DNA of 64,000 nucleotides, taken from the NCBI GenBank assembly GCA_014874385.1, contig JACWAE010000075.1, positions 17,695-81,694 of the forward strand, written 5' to 3'. Below are positions 31,558 through 40,734 of this stretch, in pieces. Every line of letters starts with the position of its first letter. The stretch's first letter is position 1. The translations under genes and the position numbers were made by a program. Below the pieces are notes generated by a model. It was given only the letters and a program-made list of their open reading frames with translations. It searched no databases and was not told the DNA's origin. Source of the stretch: Dehalococcoidia bacterium (GTDB lineage Bacteria; Chloroflexota; Dehalococcoidia; SZUA-161).

Positions 31558-33717
31558 ATGCAAATATTAAAGCAAATCAAATATGAACCCGCCAGAGTTA
31601 TAGGCGGATACACAGACCGTATACTCATAGTTGACCTGGGCACTCGGCAAATCGCTATTCAAGAACTGCCACCCGACTTTAAGAACAAATACGTAGGTGG
31701 ACGGGGATATGCTTTAAAGCTCATCTGGGACGGCACGACACGGAGTACTCGTTATGACAGTCCTGAAAATATCCTTGTCATGGCCAGCGGACCGCTCGGC
31801 AATGAGCCCGGATTCCCCGGAACCGGTAAATTCATAGTCGGCACTATCTCGCCCCTGACAGACACGTTCATCGATTCCAATGTCGGCGGCCATTTCGCAC
31901 CGCTGCTGAAACTTGCAGGTTTCGATGCCCTAGCTGTTTCCGGCATATCTAAGGAAGATGTGGTCATTCTGGTTGATGGCGATGCAGGGACTATCAGCAT
32001 CGCCGCTGCGCCTTCTTACAGCAAGGAAATAGATGATGGCTCCCTCTCCTTTGGCCAGAGGCTGCTCAAAGATGTCAACGGCGATGAATACAGCGACTCC
32101 GTTGCTGCCGTGAGTGTGGGGAAAGGCGCGTGCAATGCCAGGTTCGGGATTGTTAACAGCCTCTTTTTTGATAGAAAGCGCAGCCGCATCCGCAGCAAGC
32201 AGGCTGGCAGGGGTGGTACAGGGACAGTCATGCGATTCAAGGGACTTCGCGCCATTGTTGCCCGCTCCAGCCTGGCAAAAGCGAATGGAAATAATGCCGT
32301 AGACAGGGAAGGCGTGCGGCAGGCAGGCTCGCTGCTCAAAGAGGTTGTTTCCCAAGCTGACCCCAAGCAGCTCCACCTCTCCGCATGGGGCACCACCGTT
32401 TTATCCGAGTACATGGACAAGTTCCATCTCTTCCCCATCGACAACTACCAGTACGGTCAAAGCCCTGAGTCCTCGAAGCTCTTCGCCAGCGTCTTTCTTG
32501 ACAGGTACTTTAGCAAGAAAATACCCGATGGCTGCTACTACGGATGCAACCTTGCCTGCGCCAAGGGTGCTGAAAACGTCGAGCTGACGCGGGGCCCCCG
32601 CGCCGGTCAGAAAGTCTCTATTGACGGACCTGAGTATGAAACCGTGGGCGCAGTCTGCTGCATGGGAATCTTTGACCCTCATTTTGTCATGGAATATAAC
32701 TGGTACTGCGATGAATACAGCCTCGATACCATTTCTACGGGCGTCACAATTGCGTTCTTTATGGAGTGCTTCCAGCGCGGATTTCTGACTGCCGCTGACG
32801 TAGGTTATGAGTTGACATTCGGCAACATCGAGGCTGTGGACAGGCTGCTGCACGAAATAGCCAGCGGAGAAGGTTTCGGCAAAGTCGTGGGCCAGGGTGT
32901 AGCCAGGGGCAAGAAATGGGTTGCTCAGAAGTATGCTGCCCGACACGGCACTTCTGAACATAATGTTATGGCCGAGCTGAACAAATTCGGCATGGAAGTA
33001 AAAGGGCTCGAGTTCTCCATGTACATTAGCAAAGAGTCACTCGCCCAGCAGGGCGGCTATGGCTTCGCTCTCAAGGGGCCGCAGCATGACGAGGCATGGC
33101 TCATCTTCATAGACCAGGTCCACAAGGAGATGCCCACCCTTGAGCAAAAGGCCAACGCGCTCAAGTGGTTTCCCCTCATCCGCACCTGGTTCAACGCTAC
33201 CGGGCTATGCAAGCTCCCCTGGATAGACGTGCGCAATCCGGAGGCAGCCAGTACCAGTGAGCCTGCCAAGAATCTTCCCACACTGGCCTATTACGTCAAG
33301 TACCTCAATGCGACCACAGGAAGCAACAAGAAGCTGGAAGACATTCTGGAAGATTCCGAGAGACTCTACATCCTGCAGAAACTGATCAATCTGCGTCAGG
33401 GAAAAGGGACCCGGGCCAGCGACCAGATTCCCTGGAGGGCAATAGGGCCGGCCTATTTCAATGAATACGAATTTCGAGCCGAATATTATGATGAATGGTT
33501 AAAAAAACAGCTTGACGGCGATCAAATCCCTGCGAGTCCGGAAGAGCGGCATAGACTTCTCATGGAGAAAAGAATACAGGCCTATCAGAAGCTCTGCGAC
33601 ATTGTCTACAAAGAGAAAGGTTTCACCTCCGAGGGTATACCCAGGCGTGAAACCGTGACCAAGTTCGGGCTCATGGACGAACAGGCAAGCCGGCTACTTA
33701 AGGAATTCGGCGTCTGA
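31558..33717 (+). CDS. Aldehyde ferredoxin oxidoreductase-family protein
   Basis: YVGGRGYALKLIWD, GPLGNEPGFPGTGKF, VGGHFAPLLKLAGFDALAVSG, CYYGCNLACAKG cluster motif, distal ATGLCKLPW. Confidence 0.93.
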   Translation: MQILKQIKYEPARVIGGYTDRILIVDLGTRQIAIQELPPDFKNKYVGGRGYALKLIWDGTTRSTRYDSPENILVMASGPLGNEPGFPGTGKFIVGTISPLTDTFIDSNVGGHFAPLLKLAGFDALAVSGISKEDVVILVDGDAGTISIAAAPSYSKEIDDGSLSFGQRLLKDVNGDEYSDSVAAVSVGKGACNARFGIVNSLFFDRKRSRIRSKQAGRGGTGTVMRFKGLRAIVARSSLAKANGNNAVDREGVRQAGSLLKEVVSQADPKQLHLSAWGTTVLSEYMDKFHLFPIDNYQYGQSPESSKLFASVFLDRYFSKKIPDGCYYGCNLACAKGAENVELTRGPRAGQKVSIDGPEYETVGAVCCMGIFDPHFVMEYNWYCDEYSLDTISTGVTIAFFMECFQRGFLTAADVGYELTFGNIEAVDRLLHEIASGEGFGKVVGQGVARGKKWVAQKYAARHGTSEHNVMAELNKFGMEVKGLEFSMYISKESLAQQGGYGFALKGPQHDEAWLIFIDQVHKEMPTLEQKANALKWFPLIRTWFNATGLCKLPWIDVRNPEAASTSEPAKNLPTLAYYVKYLNATTGSNKKLEDILEDSERLYILQKLINLRQGKGTRASDQIPWRAIGPAYFNEYEFRAEYYDEWLKKQLDGDQIPASPEERHRLLMEKRIQAYQKLCDIVYKEKGFTSEGIPRRETVTKFGLMDEQASRLLKEFGV

Positions 33718-33761
33718 GGTAAGCCGGGAAGAAACATCGATTACAACGTAACGGCTCCGGC

Positions 33762-34013
33762 ATGAAGATAGTAGTTTCAATTAAGTTCTTCGGGATGCAG
33801 CGTGCTCTAACTAAAACCGATGGTATAGATATGCCTATCACGGAAACGGCGAGAGTGACCGATGTCCTGGAATACGTCAGGAGCCGATATCCCGAACTCC
33901 CTTTAGACCAGGAGACGGTCCTTATCACCGTCAACCACGAACAGGCATCTCTTGACACACTGCTGAAGCCCAATGACACCGTCTCATTTCTGCCCTTCAT
34001 CTCTGGCGGTTAG
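33762..34013 (+). CDS. MoaD/ThiS-family sulfur carrier protein
   Basis: Ubiquitin-like size, DTVSFLPFISGG C-terminal Gly-Gly; directly downstream of AOR-type gene. Confidence 0.85.
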   Translation: MKIVVSIKFFGMQRALTKTDGIDMPITETARVTDVLEYVRSRYPELPLDQETVLITVNHEQASLDTLLKPNDTVSFLPFISGG

Positions 34014-34133
34014 CCGCAATCTGCTCAAAGCTCAGCAACCCTATCGCGCCTAATAACATTTCCCTCCCTTGACGTGAGAGGCTAGAGCTTGTCCTGAGCT
34101 CGTCGAAGGATTGTCGAAGGATGAGGGTGAAAC

Positions 34134-34162
34134 GTAGGGGGCGTTCAATTGAACGCCCCTAC
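34134..34162. repeat. GTAGGGGCG-type palindromic repeat
   Basis: gtagggggcgttcaattgaacgcccctac. Confidence 0.75.
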
Positions 34163-34227
34163 AATTTTACCTTGCCCTCACTCTCATTCTGTGTTACACT
34201 CAATGGGATATTTTCAGGAGGTCTCCT

Positions 34228-35205
34228 TTGAAAAAAGGTCGTGTCTTCTCCGGAGCCAGGCCTACGGGCAAGCAGCATATCGGTAACTATCTGGGGGCTA
34301 TTCAGAATTATGTCAAGCTTCAGCAGGACTACGATTGCATCTACTGCATCGTGGACATCCATGCCCTGACCACCCTCGAGGATACCCATATGCTCAAGGC
34401 CAATACCTACGATATGATGCTGGACTGGCTGGCAGCAGGGCTCGACCCCGAGAAAAGCATCCTCTTCGTGCAGTCCCATGTCCCCGAGGTTATGGAGCTT
34501 CACACTCTGCTCAGCATGGTCACTCCTCTGGGCTGGCTGCTCCGCGTCACCACCTTCAAGGAAAAGGTCAAGATGCAGCCTCACAACGTAAACTACGGTC
34601 TTGTTGGCTACCCGGTGCTGATGACCGCAGACATCGTGCTCTACAAAGCGGACACCGTGCCCGTGGGCGAAGACCAGTTGCCCCACCTGGAGATAGCGCG
34701 CGAGATCGTGCGCCGCTTCAACAACATCTTCGGCCCCACCTTCCCCGAGCCCCAGGCCAAGCTTACCAACTTCCCCATGGTGCTGGGTCTGGATGGTGAA
34801 AAGAAAATGAGCAAGAGCCTCGATAACCAGATCGAACTCGCAGCCTCTGCCGAGGAGACCACCAGGAGGATAATGGCCGCCTTCACCGACCCTGCCCGCA
34901 AGTTTCGCAACGACCCCGGCCATCCAGAGGTGTGCAATGTCTATAGCCTGCACCATTTCTACACATCTTTGAAACTGGACGAAATCGCAAAGAAGTGCAG
35001 AGCAGCGGAAATCGGCTGCGTCGAGTGCAAGCGAATGCTCGCTGAGAACATAAACAAAGCCCTTGCCCCATTCCGAGAGAAAAGGGCGCAATTAGCCGAG
35101 AAATCCGGGTATGTAGATGAAGTTCTCGCGGACGGGGCTCGTCGCGCCCATGCCATAGCCAGAGAGACCATCATAGAGGTCAGGGGTAAGATAGGATTAC
35201 CATGA
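34228..35205 (+). CDS. trpS: Tryptophanyl-tRNA synthetase
   Basis: FSGARPTGKQHIGNYLGA (HIGH-like), EKKMSKSLDN (KMSKS). Confidence 0.95.
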   Translation: MKKGRVFSGARPTGKQHIGNYLGAIQNYVKLQQDYDCIYCIVDIHALTTLEDTHMLKANTYDMMLDWLAAGLDPEKSILFVQSHVPEVMELHTLLSMVTPLGWLLRVTTFKEKVKMQPHNVNYGLVGYPVLMTADIVLYKADTVPVGEDQLPHLEIAREIVRRFNNIFGPTFPEPQAKLTNFPMVLGLDGEKKMSKSLDNQIELAASAEETTRRIMAAFTDPARKFRNDPGHPEVCNVYSLHHFYTSLKLDEIAKKCRAAEIGCVECKRMLAENINKALAPFREKRAQLAEKSGYVDEVLADGARRAHAIARETIIEVRGKIGLP

Positions 35206-36008
35206 CTGCCCTGCCTTTGTCCCAAAGTGGTAGAAGCGCTCTCGAGGTAGCTGCGGAGGCAGCGAGGCAAGCCGGCGAAACCCTCAAAACACATTTCCAG
35301 GAGAAAACGCAGGTAAAGTACAAGGGTCGAGCCAATATCGTTACCGATACAGACCTGCGTTCAGAGGAAATACTCAAATCGTTCCTGCTAGCCGAGTACC
35401 CCGACCATAGCATACTCTCTGAGGAATCTCAGGCTATCAATGGCAACTCAAGCTATAAATGGATTCTCGACCCACTTGACGGCACGAATAACTACTCCTT
35501 CGGCATACCCTTCTTCTCCATAGTAATCGCCCTCACCGAGGGGAAAGACGTTTTACTGGGCATTGTCTACGACCCCCTGCGCGATGAGATGTTCTCAGCC
35601 CAAAGGCGCAAGGGGGCTACCCTCAACAACTCGCCCATCCACGTCACCAGGAAAAAGACTGTTCGGGAGTCGCTCATCGGCCTGGACCTGGGCTATGTCG
35701 ATGAAAAAGGCCAAAAGTCGCTCGAGTTTATAACCTCACTCTGGCCAGAAATGTACGCTTACAGAATTATGGGCTCCGCGGCGCTGGGCATGGCTTACGC
35801 TGCCTGCGGACGGCTCGATATTTACTTTCATCTTCTGTTATACCCCTGGGAGCTAGCCTGCGGTCAATTGCTGGTAACTGAAGCCGGTGGGGTGGCGACC
35901 GACCTGGACGGCAAGCCGTTGAAAGTAGGGCAGGGCTCCGTCATCGCCTCCAACAAGGCAGTTCACGCCGATTTCCTCCGGATACTCAAAGAAAGAAACC
36001 TGGGGTAA
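35202..36008 (+). CDS. Inositol monophosphatase family protein
   Basis: ILSEES, WILDPLDGTNNYSFGIPFF, WELACGQLLVTEAGGVATD. Confidence 0.92.
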   Translation: MTALPLSQSGRSALEVAAEAARQAGETLKTHFQEKTQVKYKGRANIVTDTDLRSEEILKSFLLAEYPDHSILSEESQAINGNSSYKWILDPLDGTNNYSFGIPFFSIVIALTEGKDVLLGIVYDPLRDEMFSAQRRKGATLNNSPIHVTRKKTVRESLIGLDLGYVDEKGQKSLEFITSLWPEMYAYRIMGSAALGMAYAACGRLDIYFHLLLYPWELACGQLLVTEAGGVATDLDGKPLKVGQGSVIASNKAVHADFLRILKERNLG

Positions 36009-36011
36009 TTT

Positions 36012-36039
36012 GTAGAGGCAATTCATGAATTGCCCCTAC
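36012..36039. repeat. GTAGRGGC-type palindromic repeat
   Basis: gtagaggcaattcatgaattgcccctac. Confidence 0.75.
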
Positions 36040-36063
36040 CTATCGCACTCCCGACATGATTAA

Positions 36064-36093
36064 GGTAGAGGCACAGTATACTGTGCCTCTACC
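36064..36093. repeat. GTAGRGGC-type palindromic repeat (perfect 30-bp palindrome)
   Basis: ggtagaggcacagtatactgtgcctctacc. Confidence 0.8.
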
Positions 36094-36136
36094 TATTCTC
36101 CTCGTGGCTAGCGGGAAACCCCAACCCAGCCTTTTT

Positions 36137-36817
36137 TCATTCGCCCTCTTTGTGCTTCTTGGTTTCAGCCATGAATTGTTCCAGCTTGTCATCGCTTCCT
36201 GATACTATCAGAACATCACCCTGCCTTACTATCTCCACCCGGTCAGGTGTAACTATTACCTCTTTTCCTCTTTGAATTAACAAAACTGCCAGACTCCATT
36301 TGCCCCCACGACCCAACCCTATATCAGACAACGATTTCCCCACGAAGTATGGCGATACTGCCAGTTTAGAGACCCCATAGCTGGGGGCCACCGGTATATA
36401 GTCCTGAACGTCTGTCAAAATCAGACTATGCGCAACTCTAATCCCCATCTCGCGCTCAGGGTAAACAACCTTATCCACCCCGATTTTGTCAAGTATGGTC
36501 CCATGCAAATCATTCTCAGCTCTGGCTATCACATAGGGAATCCCCAGCTTTTTCAGCAGGATTGCACACAACACACTATTCTGAATCGCCTCCCCCATCG
36601 TCACTATAGCCACATCGAAGTTGGCGACACCAAGCTCCCTGAGCACAGCCTCGTCTGTGGCATCTGCCTGCACAGCATGCGTTATCTGAGTTGATATGTT
36701 TTGAACCTTTTTCTCATCATCGTCCACGGCCATCACATCATGCCCCATGCTGAAAAGCGTGGTAGCCAGACTTATTCCGAACCTTCCCAGTCCTATAATC
36801 AACACCTGCCTTTTCAT
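36137..36817 (-). CDS. trkA: Trk/Ktr potassium uptake regulatory subunit (TrkA-N/RCK)
   Basis: VLIIGLGRFGISLATTL Rossmann motif, TrkA-C C-terminus, adjacent to TrkH. Confidence 0.92.
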   Translation of the reverse strand: MKRQVLIIGLGRFGISLATTLFSMGHDVMAVDDDEKKVQNISTQITHAVQADATDEAVLRELGVANFDVAIVTMGEAIQNSVLCAILLKKLGIPYVIARAENDLHGTILDKIGVDKVVYPEREMGIRVAHSLILTDVQDYIPVAPSYGVSKLAVSPYFVGKSLSDIGLGRGGKWSLAVLLIQRGKEVIVTPDRVEIVRQGDVLIVSGSDDKLEQFMAETKKHKEGE

Positions 36818-36826
36818 GTCAGCCTC

Positions 36827-38389
36827 CTATCCTATCCTTACTTGATCTTGCGGGTACCGATATTCACTCGGCTGCTGACGCTGGATGAGGGCCAATACCA
36901 AAACGAGAGGCCCCAGCCGCCCGATAAACATAACAGCGGTAATAATCAACCGACCCGCCACAGATAAATCAGGGGTTATCCCTGTTGATAAGCCAACGGT
37001 TCCGAAGGCGGAAACCGTCTCAAACAAAAGCCTTAAAAATCCGAATCCCTTATCGGTGATTGTCAGCACGAAAACTACTATGAAAATGAGAGTTATAGAC
37101 AACATCACCAATGATAGCGCCCGGTGTATCTGCTGATTTGCGAATTCCCTGCCAAATGCTCCGGCATGTTCCTTTCCCCTGATTGTACTCCATATTGTTG
37201 CGACAAGCATGCCAAAGGTATTGACTTTTATACCTCCTGCGGTCGACCCTGCGGCCCCGCCAACGAACATGAGAAGTATAGTAAAGAATTGCGAATAGCT
37301 TTCCATACTGCCTATGTTAATACTGGAGAATCCCGCAGTTCTAGGGGTCACAGACTGGAAGAAGGCGTTAAGGACCTTATAGGGAAGTGAGAGAGGGCCA
37401 AGAGTATCCGCGTTACCGTACTCCGTCAATAAAATAGCCACAGTACCTAAAACCAGTAGCCCTAAAGTGGTGACCAGCACTATCTTGGTATCAAGGGAGA
37501 GTCTGCCGAAGCGTCGCATCCTGCCCACATCGGCCACGACTATAAAGCTGATGCCGCCGAGAATAATAAGCGCTGCGGTCGTAAGTATTACCGTTGTATC
37601 CGTTTGATAGCCCAATAAACTGCGAAAATTGCCAAAGAGGTCTAGCCCGCAGTTGTTGAAAGCCGAAACGGCATGAAATATTGCCCTCCATGCGGCTGTC
37701 CCCGTCGGATTCTGCACGGAGAACCGGATATAAAAGATTGCAGCGCCTATGGCTTCAACTATGAAGGTAAAAAGTAGAATCCTTCTCACCAGCTTGACCA
37801 TGCCCCCCAGCCTCTCCGTGCCTAATGACTGTCCGATTAGCCACCTCTCCCGAAGCCCGATCCTACGGCCTAATAACAGTAACAGGAGAGTAGCACTGGT
37901 CATGAACCCCAGGCCGCCGACCTGAATCAGTACCAGAATAACCCCTTGGCCGAAGCTGCTCCAGTAGGTCCCTGTGTCTACTACGGCCAGCCCCGTAACG
38001 CATACGGCTGAAGCTGCGGTAAAGAGAGTGTTAACAGGAGAGGTAAATTGCCCCGTTTTGCTCGCTACAGGTAGCATAAGCAGAATAGTGCCGAGGATTA
38101 TTACACCAGCAAAGCCATATATCATCATCAAAGGGGACAAGCCAGGTTGCTTAGGTCTGGGGATTGGAGGCAGAGGGATAAGCCACGGCCTGACCCTGGC
38201 TACACGGAATACCCTGTCTCCGAGCCTTCGCTCTGCTGGCTTTCGCTTCCAAACCGGCGGTATCTCGGGCAGTTCCAGTTCAATCTCTTCTTTTTTAGAA
38301 GACGATGTGAGCTTATCTTTTAGCCACCTGCCAATTCGTCCGATATTCATATTGCTCCCTATTTTACCTCTTTTGTCCACCTGAGTCAT
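36827..38389 (-). CDS. trkH: Trk-type potassium transporter, membrane subunit
   Basis: Multiple TM; TAASAVCVTGLAVVDTGTYW, GGAAGSTAGGIKVNTFG, ETVSAFGTVGLSTG. Confidence 0.92.
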   Translation of the reverse strand: MTQVDKRGKIGSNMNIGRIGRWLKDKLTSSSKKEEIELELPEIPPVWKRKPAERRLGDRVFRVARVRPWLIPLPPIPRPKQPGLSPLMMIYGFAGVIILGTILLMLPVASKTGQFTSPVNTLFTAASAVCVTGLAVVDTGTYWSSFGQGVILVLIQVGGLGFMTSATLLLLLLGRRIGLRERWLIGQSLGTERLGGMVKLVRRILLFTFIVEAIGAAIFYIRFSVQNPTGTAAWRAIFHAVSAFNNCGLDLFGNFRSLLGYQTDTTVILTTAALIILGGISFIVVADVGRMRRFGRLSLDTKIVLVTTLGLLVLGTVAILLTEYGNADTLGPLSLPYKVLNAFFQSVTPRTAGFSSINIGSMESYSQFFTILLMFVGGAAGSTAGGIKVNTFGMLVATIWSTIRGKEHAGAFGREFANQQIHRALSLVMLSITLIFIVVFVLTITDKGFGFLRLLFETVSAFGTVGLSTGITPDLSVAGRLIITAVMFIGRLGPLVLVLALIQRQQPSEYRYPQDQVRIG

Positions 38390-38540
38390 CCATCAGACGA
38401 TGTCATCCGCCAGATAGCAAGTGTAGCGTGGCCATTCGCTTACGAAAGATGGGGGCCATCCCCATATTCATCGCTGCGCAAGTTTGAAAAAGGCACTTTT
38501 TGATGCTATATTATTTGCAGACCTTTGAAAATAAATGACC

Positions 38541-38742
38541 AGGAGGTGAGAGCAGTGACCTGTGCGCGTCTTTACTTCACTTGAGTTTGAACCAAAAGGC
38601 CTGATGCAGGTTCTGCATCAGTCATCTGCTCGAAGGATCTCCGTGTCCAGAGAGAGGCGAGGGAGGTAGCCATAGCGTTTTAGCCATTGGGCTTAAGACG
38701 CCTGTAAAGCGGTGGTGCGGAGTCTTCGGCCATCGCTTTTTT
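38541..38742 (+). promoter_or_regulatory. Structured leader with mini-ORF, two hairpins and terminator-like stem upstream of dehydratase-family gene
   Basis: aggaggtg RBS + GTG start encoding MTCARLYFT* (38555-38584); ctgatgcag-gtt-ctgcatcag (38601-38621); gcgttttagcc-attg-ggcttaagacgc (38675-38701); gcggtgg...ccatcgc-TTTTTT (38709-38742). Confidence 0.55.
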
Positions 38743-38779
38743 GTTTGCTTCAAAGTAACTGAAAGGAGTTTAGTACATA

Positions 38780-40054
38780 ATGACAAACGATAACAGGCAA
38801 ATGTGGACTGATTTAGGAATAGACCTCGAGCGACACGAAATGCTGCTTAATGCCCTGGGGCCGGCTTATAAAGAGATCTATCTCGCCCAGATGAATCGTC
38901 CTGAAGGGATGGAGTTTTTTGACTTCGTCGTTGGAGATATTCACGGCATTAGAGTGCGAGAGTTGCGCCAGCACGCCAAGGAAGGCGGGAAAGTAGTAGC
39001 CACCTACTGCGTCTTTGTACCAGATGAGATAGTTCTGGCTGCAGGCGCCGTTCCGGTGGGTCTTTGCGCGGGGACTAATTTTTCCATTCAGGCAGCAGAG
39101 CAAGTTCTACCGCGCAACACCTGCGACCTGATCAAGTCCTCCTTCGGCTTCAAGCTGGGACGCACCTGCCCGTATATTCAGACAAGTCATCTCATTGTGG
39201 GGGAGACTACCTGTGACGGCAAGAAAAAGATGTTTGAGATCCTGTCTGAGTACCAGCCTGTCTATGTGATGGAGGTGCCCAACAAGAAGAACAGAATAAG
39301 TCGTGACCTGTGGCTATCAGAAGTAGTTGCCTTCAAAGACGTTGTTGAGAAGCTGACTGGCAACAAGATCACGGAGGAGAAGCTAGCCCAGGCCATCAAG
39401 CTGGTGAATGGCAAGCGTCGTGCTCTCCAGCGACTGTATCAAGCCCGAAAAGCTAACCCAGTTCCCATCAGCGGAAAGGATGCACTACTGGTAACCCAGG
39501 TTTCCTTCTACGATGACGTTGCTCGTGACACCCAACAGATCAATGCTCTTTGCGATGAGTTGGAGAAACGAATTACCAATAGAAAGGGAGTCTTTCCGCC
39601 AAACTGCCCTCGTATCCTCATCTCGGGGTGTCCTATGGCTATCCCCAATTGGAAGCTGCACCATCTTCTGGAAACGTCTGGTGCTGCCGTGGTTTGCGAA
39701 GAGTCATGCATCGGCACGCGGGCTTTCAGCGACCTGGTGGCTGAGGACAAGCGGAGCATGGACGACCTGCTTAAAGCCATCGCCGATCGCTACATGCAAA
39801 TCCACTGTGCCTGTTTCACGCCGAACACTGAGCGGATAGAAGATATCTTAAGGCTGGCGAAGGAGTACAAAGTTGACGGTGTGGTTCATTACAACTTGCT
39901 GTACTGTCATACCTACGCAAATGAAGCGGTGAGGGTAGACAAAGCCCTGGAGAAGGAGGGCATACCACTCCTCCGCGTGGAGACTGACTATAGTGATGAT
40001 TCGGGGCAACTAAGGAACAGAATCGATGCCTTCCTGGAGATGATACAGGAGTAG
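38780..40054 (+). CDS. 2-hydroxyacyl-CoA dehydratase/benzoyl-CoA reductase-family protein, double-cubane cluster type
   Basis: YCVFVPDEIVLAAGAVPVGLCAG, NTCDLIKSSFGFKLGRTCPYI, VGETTCDGKKKMFE; Cys-rich HgdB-like architecture. Confidence 0.85.
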   Translation: MTNDNRQMWTDLGIDLERHEMLLNALGPAYKEIYLAQMNRPEGMEFFDFVVGDIHGIRVRELRQHAKEGGKVVATYCVFVPDEIVLAAGAVPVGLCAGTNFSIQAAEQVLPRNTCDLIKSSFGFKLGRTCPYIQTSHLIVGETTCDGKKKMFEILSEYQPVYVMEVPNKKNRISRDLWLSEVVAFKDVVEKLTGNKITEEKLAQAIKLVNGKRRALQRLYQARKANPVPISGKDALLVTQVSFYDDVARDTQQINALCDELEKRITNRKGVFPPNCPRILISGCPMAIPNWKLHHLLETSGAAVVCEESCIGTRAFSDLVAEDKRSMDDLLKAIADRYMQIHCACFTPNTERIEDILRLAKEYKVDGVVHYNLLYCHTYANEAVRVDKALEKEGIPLLRVETDYSDDSGQLRNRIDAFLEMIQE

Positions 40055-40301
40055 CTATCAAGGCATGACGGCACGGTCAAATTCCAGTCGAGAGAATAAT
40101 GATGCTGGTTGTAGATGGCTACCGACAACCTTTGCGGGCACCACCTTTCGAACCTAAACAAGAAGCCCAGAATGTCTACAGCGTAGGGCTCTCAACCTCT
40201 CGGTTTTTTCTGAACGCTTTACGATTGCCTGTAAAAATTGACAACAAACAAAACAGGTGTAATAATGAATTAGCAACTACGCAGATGTTAAGGAGTAAGC
40301 C

Positions 40302-40664
40302 ATGATGACTAAAGCTGAAGACAAATGCGAGATATGGGCGGTGGACCAAAAGAAAGTGACCAAGACGAAGAATCGCCTGCCTACTGATGAGACATTTACA
40401 GTTCTGGCAGAGACTTTTGGGGCGCTGGCTGATTCTAACCGGGCTAAGATACTGCATTCTTTAGTAGACCAGGAATTATGCGTCTGCGATATTGCGTGTG
40501 TCGTTGGAATCTCGGAATCTGCCATATCACAGCACCTTCGAATACTGCGAACTCTTCGCCTGGTCAAGCAACGCAAGGAAGGGCGCATGATGTATTATTC
40601 TTTGAATGACGACCATATCCGTCAGCTTCTAGATATATGCTTAGAGCATACAAAGCATACTTAG
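40302..40664 (+). CDS. ArsR/SmtB-family metal-responsive repressor
   Basis: ELCVCDIA (alpha3 metal motif), winged helix SESAISQHLRILRTLRLVKQRKEGRMMYYSL, C-terminal DDHIRQLLDICLEHTKHT. Confidence 0.92.
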   Translation: MMTKAEDKCEIWAVDQKKVTKTKNRLPTDETFTVLAETFGALADSNRAKILHSLVDQELCVCDIACVVGISESAISQHLRILRTLRLVKQRKEGRMMYYSLNDDHIRQLLDICLEHTKHT

Positions 40665-40734
40665 TGGAGCTTTTTATTTTGCATATCGATTTAGCTACTA
40701 CGCAATCGATAAATCAAGAAAGGAAGGCACCAGG

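Noticed and set aside
34159-35091. 310-aa minus-strand ORF
   Set aside because: Antisense to trpS, which carries both HIGH-like and KMSKS motifs; His/Val-rich shadow ORF.
38601-38742. T-box reading of the leader before the 38780 gene
   Set aside because: gcggtggtgcgg only loosely resembles GGGTGGNACCGCG, the leader is short, no specifier loop could be assigned, and the downstream gene is not tRNA- or amino-acid-related.
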